Positions 44,024-54,026 of a stretch of 64,000 bases of DNA are shown in pieces. The DNA lies in contig NZ_CAKXZS010000024.1 in NCBI RefSeq assembly GCF_935822925.1, positions 223,796 to 287,795 on the forward strand. Reading direction: 5' to 3'. Made by a program: the position numbers and the translations under genes. The notes under the pieces are model-generated. The model did no database searches. It worked only from the letters and a program-made list of their open reading frames with translations, and was not told where the DNA came from. The stretch is from Mesorhizobium ventifaucium. GTDB lineage: Bacteria > Pseudomonadota > Alphaproteobacteria > Rhizobiales > Rhizobiaceae. Numbering within the stretch: the first letter of the stretch is position 1; each line of letters begins with the position of its first letter.

Positions 44024-44786
44024 ATGGCAAACGTCGCACGACAACAAGGCGATTTGAACGCCGAGTCCAAATCGACAAGGCAAGTTTGGCGTATCCTCAT
44101 TGTCGAAGACGATGTCGAGATCGCGCGCATGCTGGGCGAAACGCTCACTGAAAACAGCATGATCGTGGAAATAGCCGAGAGCGGCGTCCGCATGGACGCC
44201 GCGCTTCGCAAGCAGAAATTCGATCTCATCGTGCTCGATGTCATGCTCCCCGGTGAAAACGGCCTCAGCATCTGCCGCCGTCTTCGCGCGCGAATGAACG
44301 TACCGATCCTGATGCTGACCGCGCTTGGCGAGGAAATCGACCGTATCTTCGGATTGGAGAGCGGCGCGGACGACTACGTGACGAAACCGTTCAGCGCGCG
44401 CGAACTAACGGCCAGGATACGCGCGCTGCTGCGCCGCACGGCCTACATTCCCGACGAGCGGGATTGGTCGCGGGTGCTTTGCTTCAACGGCTGGCGCCTC
44501 GACCCCATCCGTCGGCAATTGCATGATCCGAGCAATGCGCGGGTTTCAACCACGATGCATGAATTCGACCTGCTGCTCGCATTCTGCCGCAATGCAGGCC
44601 GGGTTCTCTCACGCGAGGAGCTGCTCGGCGTGACTCATGCCGGGCTGCCGGCCCGATCAAGCGAAGCGTCGATGTCCATGTCAGCCGGATCCGCCAGAAG
44701 ATCGAAAAGGATGCGCGCGATCCGGTGCTTCTCAAGACTGTTCGGCTGGGTGGCTACATCTTCACCGCGACGTGGAGGAAGCATGA
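44024..44786 (+). pseudogene. OmpR-family response regulator, two one-base deletions
   Basis: The receiver domain is intact: VEDDVEIARM, the phospho-Asp in IVLDVMLPG and TKPFSARELTARI. The winged-helix DNA-binding domain is cut by a missing G at ~44639 (frame resumes as RAAGPIKRSVDVHVSRI) and another missing G at ~44772, after which a stop overlapping the kinase start (ATGA at 44783) would be expected. As given, the frame runs on into the sensor kinase. The start ATG 44024 has no strong ribosome site. It pairs with the sensor kinase downstream. Confidence 0.8.
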
Positions 44787-46091
44787 GGGATTTCATCCGC
44801 CGCAGCCTGCCGCAGTCAGTGCGTGGGCAACTCACGGCGATCATTCTCATCGCGGTGTTTGTGATCATGTCCACCGGATCGGTGATCGAAAGTTTTACGA
44901 GGAATATCGACCTGCCGGCCATCAACGACAGTGTCGTACGAGCCAGCGTGATTGCCGGCGTGTTGCGCGAAGCACCAGCGGAAGCTCGTAACGAGATCCT
45001 CGCAGCGACGGCTCGTGCGGGCCTGGATTTCAAGATACTTTCGAAGGAGCAGATCGACGGTACTCCATTTTCTTATGTGCAGTGGCGAAATATCGAACGG
45101 TTTCTCGGATTCGGAAAAAGATCGATTGAGGGGCGATGGCTGATTGTCGATGGTCAATCCGCGTTTGCCATCGGCCTGGATCGGCACACCATCCTGGCTC
45201 ATTTCGGAGTACCCGATACCTTACTCACGACAGACCTCGTCCGCTCCTTATTCTACAAGTTTATGGGTTTCATCGCCTTGCCCACCTTGATCTGGCTCTT
45301 TGCGGTATGGACGGTAACGGAGCCATTGAAACGCATCTCGGCGGCCGTCGGCTCGGCCGAGATCGAGAATGGCGACGAGCTTTTCGTCGAACGCGGCTCT
45401 ATCGAGATGGTCGGCCTGGCGCACGCTCTGAATAGGATGAGAACACGCATCCGGACTATGATCGAAAACCGCACGTCAGCCACGATCTGCGCACGCCTTT
45501 TACGCGGCTGCGGCTTCGCGCCGAGCGCATGGATGATGGGCTCATCCGAACCGCGATGCTGTCCGATATCCAGCATATTGAAGATCTGATCGACGAGACC
45601 TTGACCTATCTGCGCAACGACGTCTCGACGGAAAAGCTGCAACGCGCCGACATTGCCAGCGTGCTGCAAACCGTCTGCGCCGAATTTTCGGATGTCGGGT
45701 TTCCGGTCTCATATTCTGGGCCGGATCGGCTTTTGGGCTGGTGCAAACCCAATGCGTTGGCGCGTGCGATCACCAATCTCTGCGACAATGGGGTCAGGTT
45801 CGCCGGCAACGTCACCGTCGCATTGACGCAGACTGATACAGTGGCGCGCATCGCGGTCGTCGATGATGGGCCGGGCATTCCGACACCCGCGCGCGCTCGT
45901 GTCTTCGAACCGTTCTTCAAAGAGGACACGTCGCGCGGTGGTACGTCGAAGCATGGCTTCGGTCTGGGCTCTCGATCGTTGCGGACATTATCCAGGGCCA
46001 CGGCGGCAAGATCGAATTGCAAGACAACAAGCCAACCGGACTCGTCGTTACCGTCGATCTGCCGAATGGACCAAGTGTCCAGCCGTCATAA
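44783..46091 (+). pseudogene. Sensor histidine kinase, frameshifted
   Basis: This is a membrane histidine kinase with two helices (about residues 16-35 and 155-178), a periplasmic loop and a HAMP linker. A ~16-base deletion at ~45475 removes the residues before the H-box and shifts the frame; the phospho-acceptor SHDLRT is in the second frame. The ATPase domain is readable (NLCDNG, DDGPGIP, GFGLG). One more missing base near 45970 interrupts LGLSIV; the restored frame ends at TAA 46089-46091. As given it cannot make a whole kinase. Confidence 0.8.
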
Positions 46092-46244
46092 AACGGCCCG
46101 CACGAGAGGATATGGTGTGTTTGGAGCAGGCAGCAAAATTGGGCCTCTCAATATTTGCCGATGGAGCCTGGAATCCTTATATAGTTGAACCTGCGCTTGC
46201 TTCGACTGCGGGCGTGCGGAGATCAATCGTAGAGAAGGATACAG

Positions 46245-47582
46245 ATGCCGGACGTCAACTCGGATGCGGCGATACCTCGAATTGCACTCATTTCAACCCA
46301 TGGCTACGTAGCAGCCAACCCACCGCTGGGCGCGGCCGATACCGGCGGACAGGTGGTCTATGTCCTGGAACTTGCCAAAAAGGTCGCCCAGTTGGGTTAT
46401 GCCGTCGATATCTGGACGCGACGATTTGAAGACCAGCCTCCTGTCGATGAAGTGGCCGACGGGGTTCGCGTCCTGCGTGTCGCCTGTGGCGGACCCGATT
46501 TTATTCCGAAGGAATATCTCCACCGCCACCTTCTCGAGTGGTGTGAAAGCGCGCTGCGCCTGATTCGCCGCGAAAATCTCTCCTATGACTTCATCAACAG
46601 TCACTACTGGGATGCTGGTGTGGCGGGGCAGCGACTGTCGGAAGCACTCAATATCCCGCACATCCATACGCCGCATTCGCTTGGCATATGGAAGCAGCGC
46701 CAGATGAAGACGGACTACCCGGACAAGGCCGATACATTCGAGGCCGAGTTCAATTTCACCGAGCGCATAAAGCACGAGACGATCATCTATCGAAGCTGCG
46801 CCATGGTGATCGCAACAACGCCGCCGCAGGTCGACATGCTGGTCGAGGACTACAGCCTCGAGCGCGACCGCGTGCACATGATCCCGCCCGGTTACGACGA
46901 CAACCGGTTCTTCCCCGTCAGCGAGGCGTCTCGCCGGTTGATCCGCCATCGGCTCGGCTTCGAAGGGCGAACGGTCCTGGCGCTCGGCCGGCTCGCCACC
47001 AACAAAGGCTACGACCTGCTGATCGATGCGTTTTCCGTGGTGGCGCCGCGTGTGCCGGATGCGGTCCTGAGGCTCGCTGTCGGCGGCGAGAACATGGACG
47101 AGCAGGAACAGAAGATCCTGAACCAGCTCAAGCAACAGGTTGAACAGCTAGGCCTGCAGGATCGTGTCGTCTTTTCAGGCTATGTTGCCGATGAGGATCT
47201 GGCCGACACCTATCGGGCGGCGGACATGTTCGTCCTGTCGAGCCGCTACGAGCCGTTCGGCATGACCGCGATCGAGGCAATGGCCTGCGGAACGCCGACC
47301 GTGGTTACGATCCATGGCGGCCTCTATCGCGGGATCAGCTATGGCCGGCACGCGCTTTTTGGCGATCCGTTCGACAAGGAAGATCTCGGCATCACCATCG
47401 TCAAGCCGATGAAGCACCAGCGCCTCTACGGCCGCCTGGGCCGCATGGGTGCGCACAAGGCGCGCAGCCTGTTCACCTGGACAGGCATCGCGCAGCAGTT
47501 GGTCAGCCTTGTCGAAGGCCGTCCGGTGCTGAAGGCGGTCGACGATCATGACTGGGACGAGCCGTGGAACGACGGCGATTGA
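46245..47582 (+). CDS. Glycosyltransferase family 4, sucrose-phosphate synthase-like
   Basis: This 445-residue GT-B glycosyltransferase has STHGYVAANPPLGAADTGGQ (17-36), HTPHSLGIWK and the C-terminal EPFGMTAIEAMACGTPTV donor-site motif; together with the phosphatase gene it best fits bacterial sucrose-phosphate synthase (UDP/ADP-glucose + fructose 6-phosphate). GAGAAGGA precedes ATG 46245. The 3' end overlaps the phosphatase gene by 19 nt. A sucrose- or mannosylfructose-phosphate product is possible: rhizobia also have mannosylfructose synthases of this family. Confidence 0.82.
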   Translation: MPDVNSDAAIPRIALISTHGYVAANPPLGAADTGGQVVYVLELAKKVAQLGYAVDIWTRRFEDQPPVDEVADGVRVLRVACGGPDFIPKEYLHRHLLEWCESALRLIRRENLSYDFINSHYWDAGVAGQRLSEALNIPHIHTPHSLGIWKQRQMKTDYPDKADTFEAEFNFTERIKHETIIYRSCAMVIATTPPQVDMLVEDYSLERDRVHMIPPGYDDNRFFPVSEASRRLIRHRLGFEGRTVLALGRLATNKGYDLLIDAFSVVAPRVPDAVLRLAVGGENMDEQEQKILNQLKQQVEQLGLQDRVVFSGYVADEDLADTYRAADMFVLSSRYEPFGMTAIEAMACGTPTVVTIHGGLYRGISYGRHALFGDPFDKEDLGITIVKPMKHQRLYGRLGRMGAHKARSLFTWTGIAQQLVSLVEGRPVLKAVDDHDWDEPWNDGD

Positions 47583-48352
47583 AACCGATCGCGCTTTTGT
47601 CGAGTGATCTCGACGGGACTCTGGCGGGCGATGCGCCGGCGACGTCACGCTTTCGGTTGAAATGGGAAGCGCTCGATCCCGAGCACCGGCCGGTTCTCGT
47701 CTACAACAGCGGTCGGCTGGCCGACGATATTTTGAACTTCGTCGACGAAGTCGGCCTGCCAGCGCCGGACTACGTGATCGGCGGTGTCGGCACGATGCTC
47801 GCCGGTCCGCGGCACACCTCACGTCCCGCACATTTTACCGATTTGGGCCATTTTACCCAGAGGTTTTCGGAAGGCTGGTCGCTTGAAAAGATCGATGCGG
47901 TGCTCGGGTCGCTCAAAGACACCGTGCGCCAGCCCGACGGCTATCAACACGCCTTCAAATCGAGTTGGTACCTGCTCGACGCAAGTCCGGAAGCCCTTGC
48001 CAGCATCGAGCGTGCTCTGGCCGAGGCCGGCCTGTCGGTGACGATGGTTTATTCGAGCGGACGCGATCTCGACATCCTGCCGCGCTCAGCAGACAAGGGC
48101 CAGGCGCTGGCCTGGCTCTGCAATGAACTCGGCATCGGCCTGGATGAGGTTGTCGTCGCCGGCGATACCAACAACGATCGCAGTATGTTCGAGTTGCCGG
48201 GGGCGCGTGGAATTGTCGTCGGCAATGCCCTTCCCGAACTGCTTGACATGGCTCGGGACAACCCGCTGATTTACAGCGCGAAGGAACAGTTTGCCCTTGG
48301 CGTCGTCGAAGGCCTCGTTCATTGGTCGGTGTTTGCGGACGCCCGGTCCTGA
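47564..48352 (+). CDS. Sucrose-phosphatase-like HAD hydrolase
   Basis: This 262-residue HAD-IIB phosphatase has SSDLDGTL (13-20; Asp15, Asp17) and the C-terminal VVVAGDTNNDRSMF metal motif. It removes the 6'-phosphate from the glycosyltransferase product (sucrose 6-phosphate or mannosylfructose phosphate). It starts at GTG 47564, overlapping the upstream gene by 19 nt, which couples the two steps. Length matches bacterial SPP. Identity of the disaccharide is not settled by sequence alone. Confidence 0.85.
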   Translation: MERRRLKPIALLSSDLDGTLAGDAPATSRFRLKWEALDPEHRPVLVYNSGRLADDILNFVDEVGLPAPDYVIGGVGTMLAGPRHTSRPAHFTDLGHFTQRFSEGWSLEKIDAVLGSLKDTVRQPDGYQHAFKSSWYLLDASPEALASIERALAEAGLSVTMVYSSGRDLDILPRSADKGQALAWLCNELGIGLDEVVVAGDTNNDRSMFELPGARGIVVGNALPELLDMARDNPLIYSAKEQFALGVVEGLVHWSVFADARS

Positions 48353-48392
48353 ACTGGAAATCCAATCCTGAACTGGAAACAGGATCTCCCTG

Positions 48393-50105
48393 TCACGGTT
48401 TGAGCGCCCATACCGTCGCGTGTAGAACGGCGCCCGCTTCGGCGATGAGACGTGCCGATTGTACCGGATCAAAACCGCTGATCCGTTTCGTGCCAGCCCA
48501 ACGACCGCGATCCGCGAAGACCTCGATCGATCCGTAGTCGAGGAATATCCGCAGCCGCTTTGGACGGGCTCCCTTGGCAATATAGTGGGGGGATTCCGCT
48601 GCGTCGTCTCCATGACGAATGGCAAGCCCCTCGTCGTCGACAACAACCTCGAGGCGAACTGTTGGATGTTGCAGCTTCAGGCGGAAATGGGCACCCGGCT
48701 TTTCGAGCTCGAACAGGATTTCGACGGCGCCATTGATAAAGCTTACCTGCTCTCCGGCTGCGAGGCGTGTCCGGTCCAGAATATGGCTCCGCAGGCTCTC
48801 GGCAGCTCCGATGGGCGGGGTGTGCAACTCGCCTGCAGACAGATGGATGTTGCGAGGCAACGTCATGGCTGTGGGGAAATCGATCGCCGGTCCGGTATCG
48901 GCCCAGTTGGCAAGCCACCCTATGCCGACAATGGCATCACCGTCGACGAAGGCCTGGAAGGCGTAATTATCCGTCCCGAAGTCCAGTTCCTGTTCGAATT
49001 CCTTGGCAAAGGTCCGACCATCGAACCAGCCGACAATGGCCATTGTCAGGTTCTTGCGCCGGGTGGACTGGTCTTCACTATTCATCAGCCCGAGAATCAG
49101 AACCCAGCGCGTCGCGGGATCGGTCGCAGGCCCGTCGAGCGGCAGCAGACAGGGACATTCGATCGCCGTCGTCCGATAGTGTTTCTCGACCAGAAGCTTG
49201 CCGACATACGTCCAGCCGGTGGCGGCCGTATAGTCACGGGTTTCGTAGAGCAGGACAACGCCGCCTTCATCGCTCTGGCTGCCCAGCAGCATTTTCCAAA
49301 GGCCATCCGGTCCCCTAAAGACGTATGGGTCACGAAAATCCGCTGTCAATCCCTGGTCAAGCGGGCGGTATGGCAGGATGACGTGCGCATCTCCGGCCAT
49401 GATGAGGTCGCTGGAAGTGGCCGTGAGTTGGATCTGCTGTTCCGGGATACGGTCCTGTACCTGCTCGGTGAAAAAGACGCGAATGCCCGGGCCATCGGCA
49501 AGCGGGATGGCCGAGCCGGAATACGCGCCGCCCCGTTTGTCAGGCCTTGCGGTGAGATCTTCCGATGGGAACAGGAAGATGGGCATGTGGCGCCACCGCA
49601 AATAATCCGAAGATACGGCGTGCCCCCAATGCATCGTGTTCCACCGAAGCCCATGGGAATAATGCTGATAGAACAGATGTGGGCGGCCTCCAAACCGGCC
49701 AAATCCGTTTGGATCGTTCATCCAACCGAACGGCGGGCGAAAATGATAGCTGTCAGGGATCTTCGGCGGGGCATTTCCCGGATTGGTGTGGAGAACTGTG
49801 ATGCCGGTCTCCAGCACGTCGGCCAATGCGAACCAGTAGGCGACCGACACCGATGTTCGATCCGTGTCGTAGTCGAGTTCGACACTGCCGCCGCCGAAGA
49901 CGTGAAAAATCCTGAATTCATGCTCTTCGGCGTTCGTAACACTCACCTCGCCGAACTTGCCACGGACATTGGAAAAGGACAGCGAGCCCGAGACGTCTGG
50001 CTTGGTCGCCTTGAGCCAGATATGGAAGGTGGCGTTGACTGGCAGCTCGGCATGGAGGCTTCGAATGGTGTTCCCGGCCGCAATCCTTACCTGGCTGTCA
50101 CTCAT
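48393..50105 (-). CDS. Glycoside hydrolase family 32 (sucrase/levanase-like)
   Basis: This 570-residue retaining beta-fructosidase has GH32 motifs: nucleophile Asp131 in FGWMNDPNG, RDPYVF and the acid/base ECPCLLPL (Glu of EC). The first ~110 residues form an extra beta-rich N-terminal domain. There is no signal peptide, so it acts in the cytoplasm. ATG 50105 is preceded by GGAG. It is convergent with the sucrose-phosphate genes and could split the disaccharide that they make. Confidence 0.9.
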   Translation of the reverse strand: MSDSQVRIAAGNTIRSLHAELPVNATFHIWLKATKPDVSGSLSFSNVRGKFGEVSVTNAEEHEFRIFHVFGGGSVELDYDTDRTSVSVAYWFALADVLETGITVLHTNPGNAPPKIPDSYHFRPPFGWMNDPNGFGRFGGRPHLFYQHYSHGLRWNTMHWGHAVSSDYLRWRHMPIFLFPSEDLTARPDKRGGAYSGSAIPLADGPGIRVFFTEQVQDRIPEQQIQLTATSSDLIMAGDAHVILPYRPLDQGLTADFRDPYVFRGPDGLWKMLLGSQSDEGGVVLLYETRDYTAATGWTYVGKLLVEKHYRTTAIECPCLLPLDGPATDPATRWVLILGLMNSEDQSTRRKNLTMAIVGWFDGRTFAKEFEQELDFGTDNYAFQAFVDGDAIVGIGWLANWADTGPAIDFPTAMTLPRNIHLSAGELHTPPIGAAESLRSHILDRTRLAAGEQVSFINGAVEILFELEKPGAHFRLKLQHPTVRLEVVVDDEGLAIRHGDDAAESPHYIAKGARPKRLRIFLDYGSIEVFADRGRWAGTKRISGFDPVQSARLIAEAGAVLHATVWALKP

Positions 50106-50514
50106 AAATATGGCTCCGTTGCGTGCGGCTTTCCCAGGCAAAACCGGATGCTCGACCTGGAATGCGTTGCGGAAGGTTAGAGCTGGATTTTCACTTTGGC
50201 AAAGTCATTCCCCAGGATCGACAGCCCTTGACGTCAATCGCCGCACAGATCGCCGCCTGCAGCTGCTGAACTCGCGGCCGAAGAAGGTTGACGGCTCGGA
50301 GAGCATTACTGCATTGTCCGACGGCGCAAGACCTTCTCTTTTCCGCGGGCTTCGACCCACGGCGCAATCCCGTGCAGCCATTATCCAGAGCGGCTAACCG
50401 GTTGTCCGCATAGAATGGAACGACGGCCGGGACCCGCCCGCCCGGACCGACTGCCGGGTTGGATCGGACCGTCGGTCCTGCGTTATGACCGAAAGCTGAA
50501 TTTAGGAGGATCTC
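50106..50514. other. Intergenic gap with no gene seen
   Basis: The 409 nt between the divergent GH32 and DapA-like genes contains no convincing gene or long repeat. GGACCGACTGCCGG and GGACCGTCGGTCC suggest short inverted pairing near 50445-50480. A good ribosome site (TAGGAGG) directly precedes the DapA-like start. Confidence 0.5.
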
Positions 50515-51432
50515 ATGGCCATCGGTCCTGATACCAAAGGTGTCTACACCATTGCCCCGACACCGTTCGAGGCGGATGGCAAGATCGACTGGGAATCACT
50601 TGATTCGATGGTCGAATTCTACGAGCGCTGCGGCGTCGATGGAATGACAATCCTCGGCATCATGGGTGAGGCCCCGAAGCTCGACGCCGGCGAATCGCTC
50701 GAGATCGTCAAACGTATCGTGGCGCGCACCAGGCTGCCGGTCATCGTCGGCGTCTCTGCCCCTGGCTTCGCCGCCATGCGCAGCCTTGCGCGCGCCTCGA
50801 TGGAAGCTGGCGCGCAGGGGGTGATGATTGCGCCGCCGCCGGCGCTGCGCACCGACGACCAGATCGTCACCTATTTCCGCAACGCATCCGAAGCGGTCGG
50901 CGAGGATGTTCCTTTCGTCCTGCAGGATTATCCACTGACCCTCTCGGTCACCATGACGCCGGCCGTCATCTGCCGCATCGTCACCGACAATCCGGCCTGC
51001 TTCATGCTCAAGCACGAGGACTGGCCAGGCCTGGAGAAGATCAGCGCGCTGCGAGGCTTCCAAAAGGACGGCTCGCTGCGGCCGCTGTCCATCCTCACCG
51101 GTAATGGCGGCCTCTTTCTCGACTTCGAGATGGAGCGCGGTGCCGACGGCGCGATGACAGGCTATGCCTTCCCCGATATGCTGGTCGAAATGGTGAAACT
51201 GTCTGCCGCCGGCGAGCGCGACAAGGCGCACGATCTTTTCGACGCCCACCTGCCCTATCTGCGCTATGAGCAGCAACCAGGAGTGGGACTTGCAGTACGC
51301 AAATATGTGATGATGAAGCGCGGCGCCATCGCGTCCGACGCCCAGCGCAAGCCGGGCAGTGCATTGTCGGCGGCGGCCAGACAAGAGGTCGACTATTTGC
51401 TTATGCGGCTGGAAAGTCGTGTCCGCAAATAA
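50515..51432 (+). CDS. Dihydrodipicolinate synthase/N-acetylneuraminate lyase family protein
   Basis: This 305-residue TIM-barrel class I aldolase has Schiff-base Lys166 (CFMLKHEDW) and Tyr139 (LQDYP), as in DapA-type enzymes, but the typical TTGE near residue 46 is changed (ILGIMGEAP). So it is more likely a 2-keto-acid aldolase or dehydratase of that superfamily than lysine-biosynthetic DapA. TAGGAGG lies before ATG 50515. It stands alone. Confidence 0.85.
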   Translation: MAIGPDTKGVYTIAPTPFEADGKIDWESLDSMVEFYERCGVDGMTILGIMGEAPKLDAGESLEIVKRIVARTRLPVIVGVSAPGFAAMRSLARASMEAGAQGVMIAPPPALRTDDQIVTYFRNASEAVGEDVPFVLQDYPLTLSVTMTPAVICRIVTDNPACFMLKHEDWPGLEKISALRGFQKDGSLRPLSILTGNGGLFLDFEMERGADGAMTGYAFPDMLVEMVKLSAAGERDKAHDLFDAHLPYLRYEQQPGVGLAVRKYVMMKRGAIASDAQRKPGSALSAAARQEVDYLLMRLESRVRK

Positions 51433-51718
51433 GCCTTGAGATAATGCACTAGCGGGCTATTTGCCGCGCAATCACATCAATATATAGCCGCTTGCGTGGA
51501 AAGCGCATTTTTCGCCGAGCACTCCCAAATGTCCGTTTCGCGGCACGGTTCGGTCTTTGAAGCAGCTGGCATATGATGGCGGGTCAAACCACGCGGTTAT
51601 TGCGCGGCATCCGCCCCAACCAGCGGCAGGTTCGTGCAGTGTTTCAGCTTGCACAAACAGTCTTGGGAAGACCTGCAGGGAAACGGAAAATCGCACAATA
51701 AAGCTTATTGGATAAAGC

Positions 51719-51803
51719 TGGTGCGGTCGAGAAGACTCGAACTTCCACGGGTTGCCCCACAGCGACCTCAACGCTGCGCGTCTACCAATTCCGCCACGAC
51801 CGC
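51719..51803 (-). tRNA. tRNA-Leu (anticodon GAG)
   Basis: Read on the minus strand, the 7-bp acceptor stem GCGGTCG/CGACCGC, the anticodon stem-loop CAGCG-TTGAGGT-CGCTG (anticodon GAG), a long variable arm, the T-arm GTTCGAGTC and an encoded CCA (51721-51719) are all present. It decodes CUC (and CUU) leucine codons. The stretch 51433-51718 downstream of it has no gene that I can support. Confidence 0.96.
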
Positions 51804-51970
51804 ACGTGGTAGGAGCCGGAACGAACCGGCTCGCGGCGTGTAGCAAATCGTTTCCGGCGAAACAAGGGCGCGTCGCGCAATAATTGCCCGGGCTTCGGCA
51901 TAACCCTCCAAAGAGCTGAAACGCGCTCACAACTGGACGTTTCAGCCGATTGCCGCCATATGTGAGGCGA

Positions 51971-52095
51971 ATGCATGTCGCCCAAAAACATGCTCTCGGG
52001 CTTGAGCCGAGGGTGTGCAGGTTTTGGGACAACGACATGCATAAAACAAAAATCTAAGGCGTGCCCACGGGTCCCTTCAAACGCGGCGCGCTTTA
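51971..52095. repeat. Dispersed palindromic repeat B, copy 2
   Basis: ATGCATGTCG (51971-51980) and CGACATGCAT (52033-52042) form the outer hairpin; the second part starts CTAAGGCGTGCC and ends GCGCGCTTTAG, as in copy 1 at 33002. It ends just before lipB. The gap between the DapA-like gene and lipB holds only this and the tRNA. Confidence 0.8.
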
Positions 52096-52108
52096 GACGA
52101 GACACACC

Positions 52109-52852
52109 ATGACAGAACGCAGCCAGATCGCCACGTCCTTCCTGCCCCTGCCCGGTTCGGCGCCGGTCGAATGGCGGATCGAACCCGGCCTCACCGCCTA
52201 TCCGAATGCGCTTGCCGTGATGGAGGCGCGTGCCGAAGCGATCCGAGGCGGCGCCGCCGGCGAGATGGTCTGGCTTGTCGAGCACCCGCCGCTCTACACC
52301 GCCGGCACCAGCGCCCGCATCGAAGACCTGATCGAGCCCGACCGTTTCCCGGTGTTCGCGGCGGGACGCGGCGGCGAATACACCTATCATGGGCCAGGCC
52401 AGCGGGTCGCTTATGTGATGCTCGACCTGAAGCGGCGGCGCGAGGATGTCCGCGCCTTCGTCGCGGCACTTGAACAATGGATCATCGGCACGCTCGCCGC
52501 CTTCAACGTGCGCGGCGAACGGCGCGAGAACCGCGTCGGCGTCTGGGTGGTGCGGCCGGATCGCCCCGCCCTGCCCGACGGATCGCTCGCCGAGGACAAG
52601 ATCGCCGCCATCGGCATCAGGCTGAGGCGCTGGGTGAGCTTTCACGGCATCGCCATCAATGTCGAGCCGGATCTCAGCCACTTCAGCGGCATCGTGCCGT
52701 GCGGCGTGCAGGACCACGGCGTCACCAGCCTCGTCGACCTCGGCCTTCCCCTGGGAATGGCCGATCTCGATCTCGCGCTGAAATCCGCCTTCGAGGATGT
52801 CTTCGGACCCGCGGCACCTTTGCTTGTCGAGTTGGCCCGCAAGGCCGGCTGA
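52109..52852 (+). CDS. lipB: Lipoyl(octanoyl) transferase LipB
   Basis: This 247-residue octanoyltransferase moves octanoate from ACP to lipoyl domains. It has GRGGEYTYHGPGQ (87-99), Lys164 in AEDKIAAIGI and the catalytic Cys198 in GIVPCGVQDH, the Cys/Lys pair of the family. ATG 52109 follows the repeat. Length and motifs are normal; other neighbours do not relate to lipoate. Confidence 0.95.
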   Translation: MTERSQIATSFLPLPGSAPVEWRIEPGLTAYPNALAVMEARAEAIRGGAAGEMVWLVEHPPLYTAGTSARIEDLIEPDRFPVFAAGRGGEYTYHGPGQRVAYVMLDLKRRREDVRAFVAALEQWIIGTLAAFNVRGERRENRVGVWVVRPDRPALPDGSLAEDKIAAIGIRLRRWVSFHGIAINVEPDLSHFSGIVPCGVQDHGVTSLVDLGLPLGMADLDLALKSAFEDVFGPAAPLLVELARKAG

Positions 52853-52918
52853 CAAAGCGGCGCTGACCACAGAGCTCCGACGCAGCCCCTCACCCCGTGA
52901 AGGACGGAGCGCGCTGCC

Positions 52919-53005
52919 TCACATCGCTCCGATCCAGATCGCCATGGAAATGAGAAACGTGCTCATGCACACCAGTGACACGACATCCTGAACAAGACCA
53001 GTCAT
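52919..53005 (-). CDS. 28-residue SOS-type membrane micro-protein (SidA-like candidate)
   Basis: The open frame ATG 53005 to TGA 52919 encodes 28 residues: MTGLVQDVVSLV then a hydrophobic stretch to IWIGAM, one membrane helix of about 20 residues with no charged residue after Asp7. AGGAG stands 6 nt before ATG. The promoter region (53028-53062) has two overlapping LexA-type boxes. Caulobacter SidA, an SOS-induced 29-residue inner-membrane division inhibitor, is the known parallel; no sequence identity is claimed. It is too short for ordinary gene finders. Direct evidence of expression is lacking. Confidence 0.7.
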   Translation of the reverse strand: MTGLVQDVVSLVCMSTFLISMAIWIGAM

Positions 53006-53027
53006 AACGCTCTCCTGTTTTCAGTAT

Positions 53028-53062
53028 GTTCGTATTTTGTTCTAATTCTGTTCGAGTGTCAA
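53028..53062 (-). promoter_or_regulatory. Promoter with two overlapping LexA (SOS) boxes
   Basis: On the plus strand GTTC occurs at 53028-53031, 53039-53042 and 53050-53053, each separated by exactly 7 bases: two overlapping GTTC-N7-GTTC sites, the alphaproteobacterial LexA box. On the minus strand a TTGACA (53062-53057) with a CAAAAT 17 bases further gives a sigma-70 promoter, so bound LexA would cover the -10 to -35 spacer. Confidence 0.75.
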
Positions 53063-53199
53063 CGACCTCAATCAGAGTGTGTCGCGAAATTCGGGCGCTC
53101 AGTTCGGCAGGGTTAAGCAAAGGTTGACAGGCGGATTTCCACGCTTCCACGGTGGCTGCGTGTGGGAAATGGCAAGACGGCACGCTGAGGATCAGCCCG

Positions 53200-53342
53200 T
53201 TAGGTGTGTCGAGATTCAGGTCAGGCCGCGCCGAGAACGGTGGGCTCCGAGAACCGGAACGGAGCGTACGTTTGGGTGCTTGAGTACCGGACGCGCAGGA
53301 AACCGCCGTTCGCAGGCCGGCATCACCTGAATATCGATACAC

Positions 53343-53346
<4 letters not shown>
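53200..53346. repeat. Dispersed palindromic repeat A, copy 3
   Basis: The ends TTAGGTGTGTCGAGATTCAG (53200-53219) and its inverted partner CTGAATATCGATACACCTAA (53327-53346) match, and the interior matches copy 2 at 32329. Its right edge holds CTA 53343-53345, the lolD TAG stop. Confidence 0.9.

Positions 53347-54022
<676 letters not shown>

Positions 54023-54026
<4 letters not shown>

Noticed and set aside
51719..51803. tRNA-Leu as an integration site of a genomic island
   Set aside because: No integrase, no direct-repeat copy of the tRNA 3' end and no foreign-looking genes flank it.
53083..53330. Small plus-strand frame next to the SOS-type gene
   Set aside because: Most of it lies in repeat A copy 3 and its product is basic and featureless.
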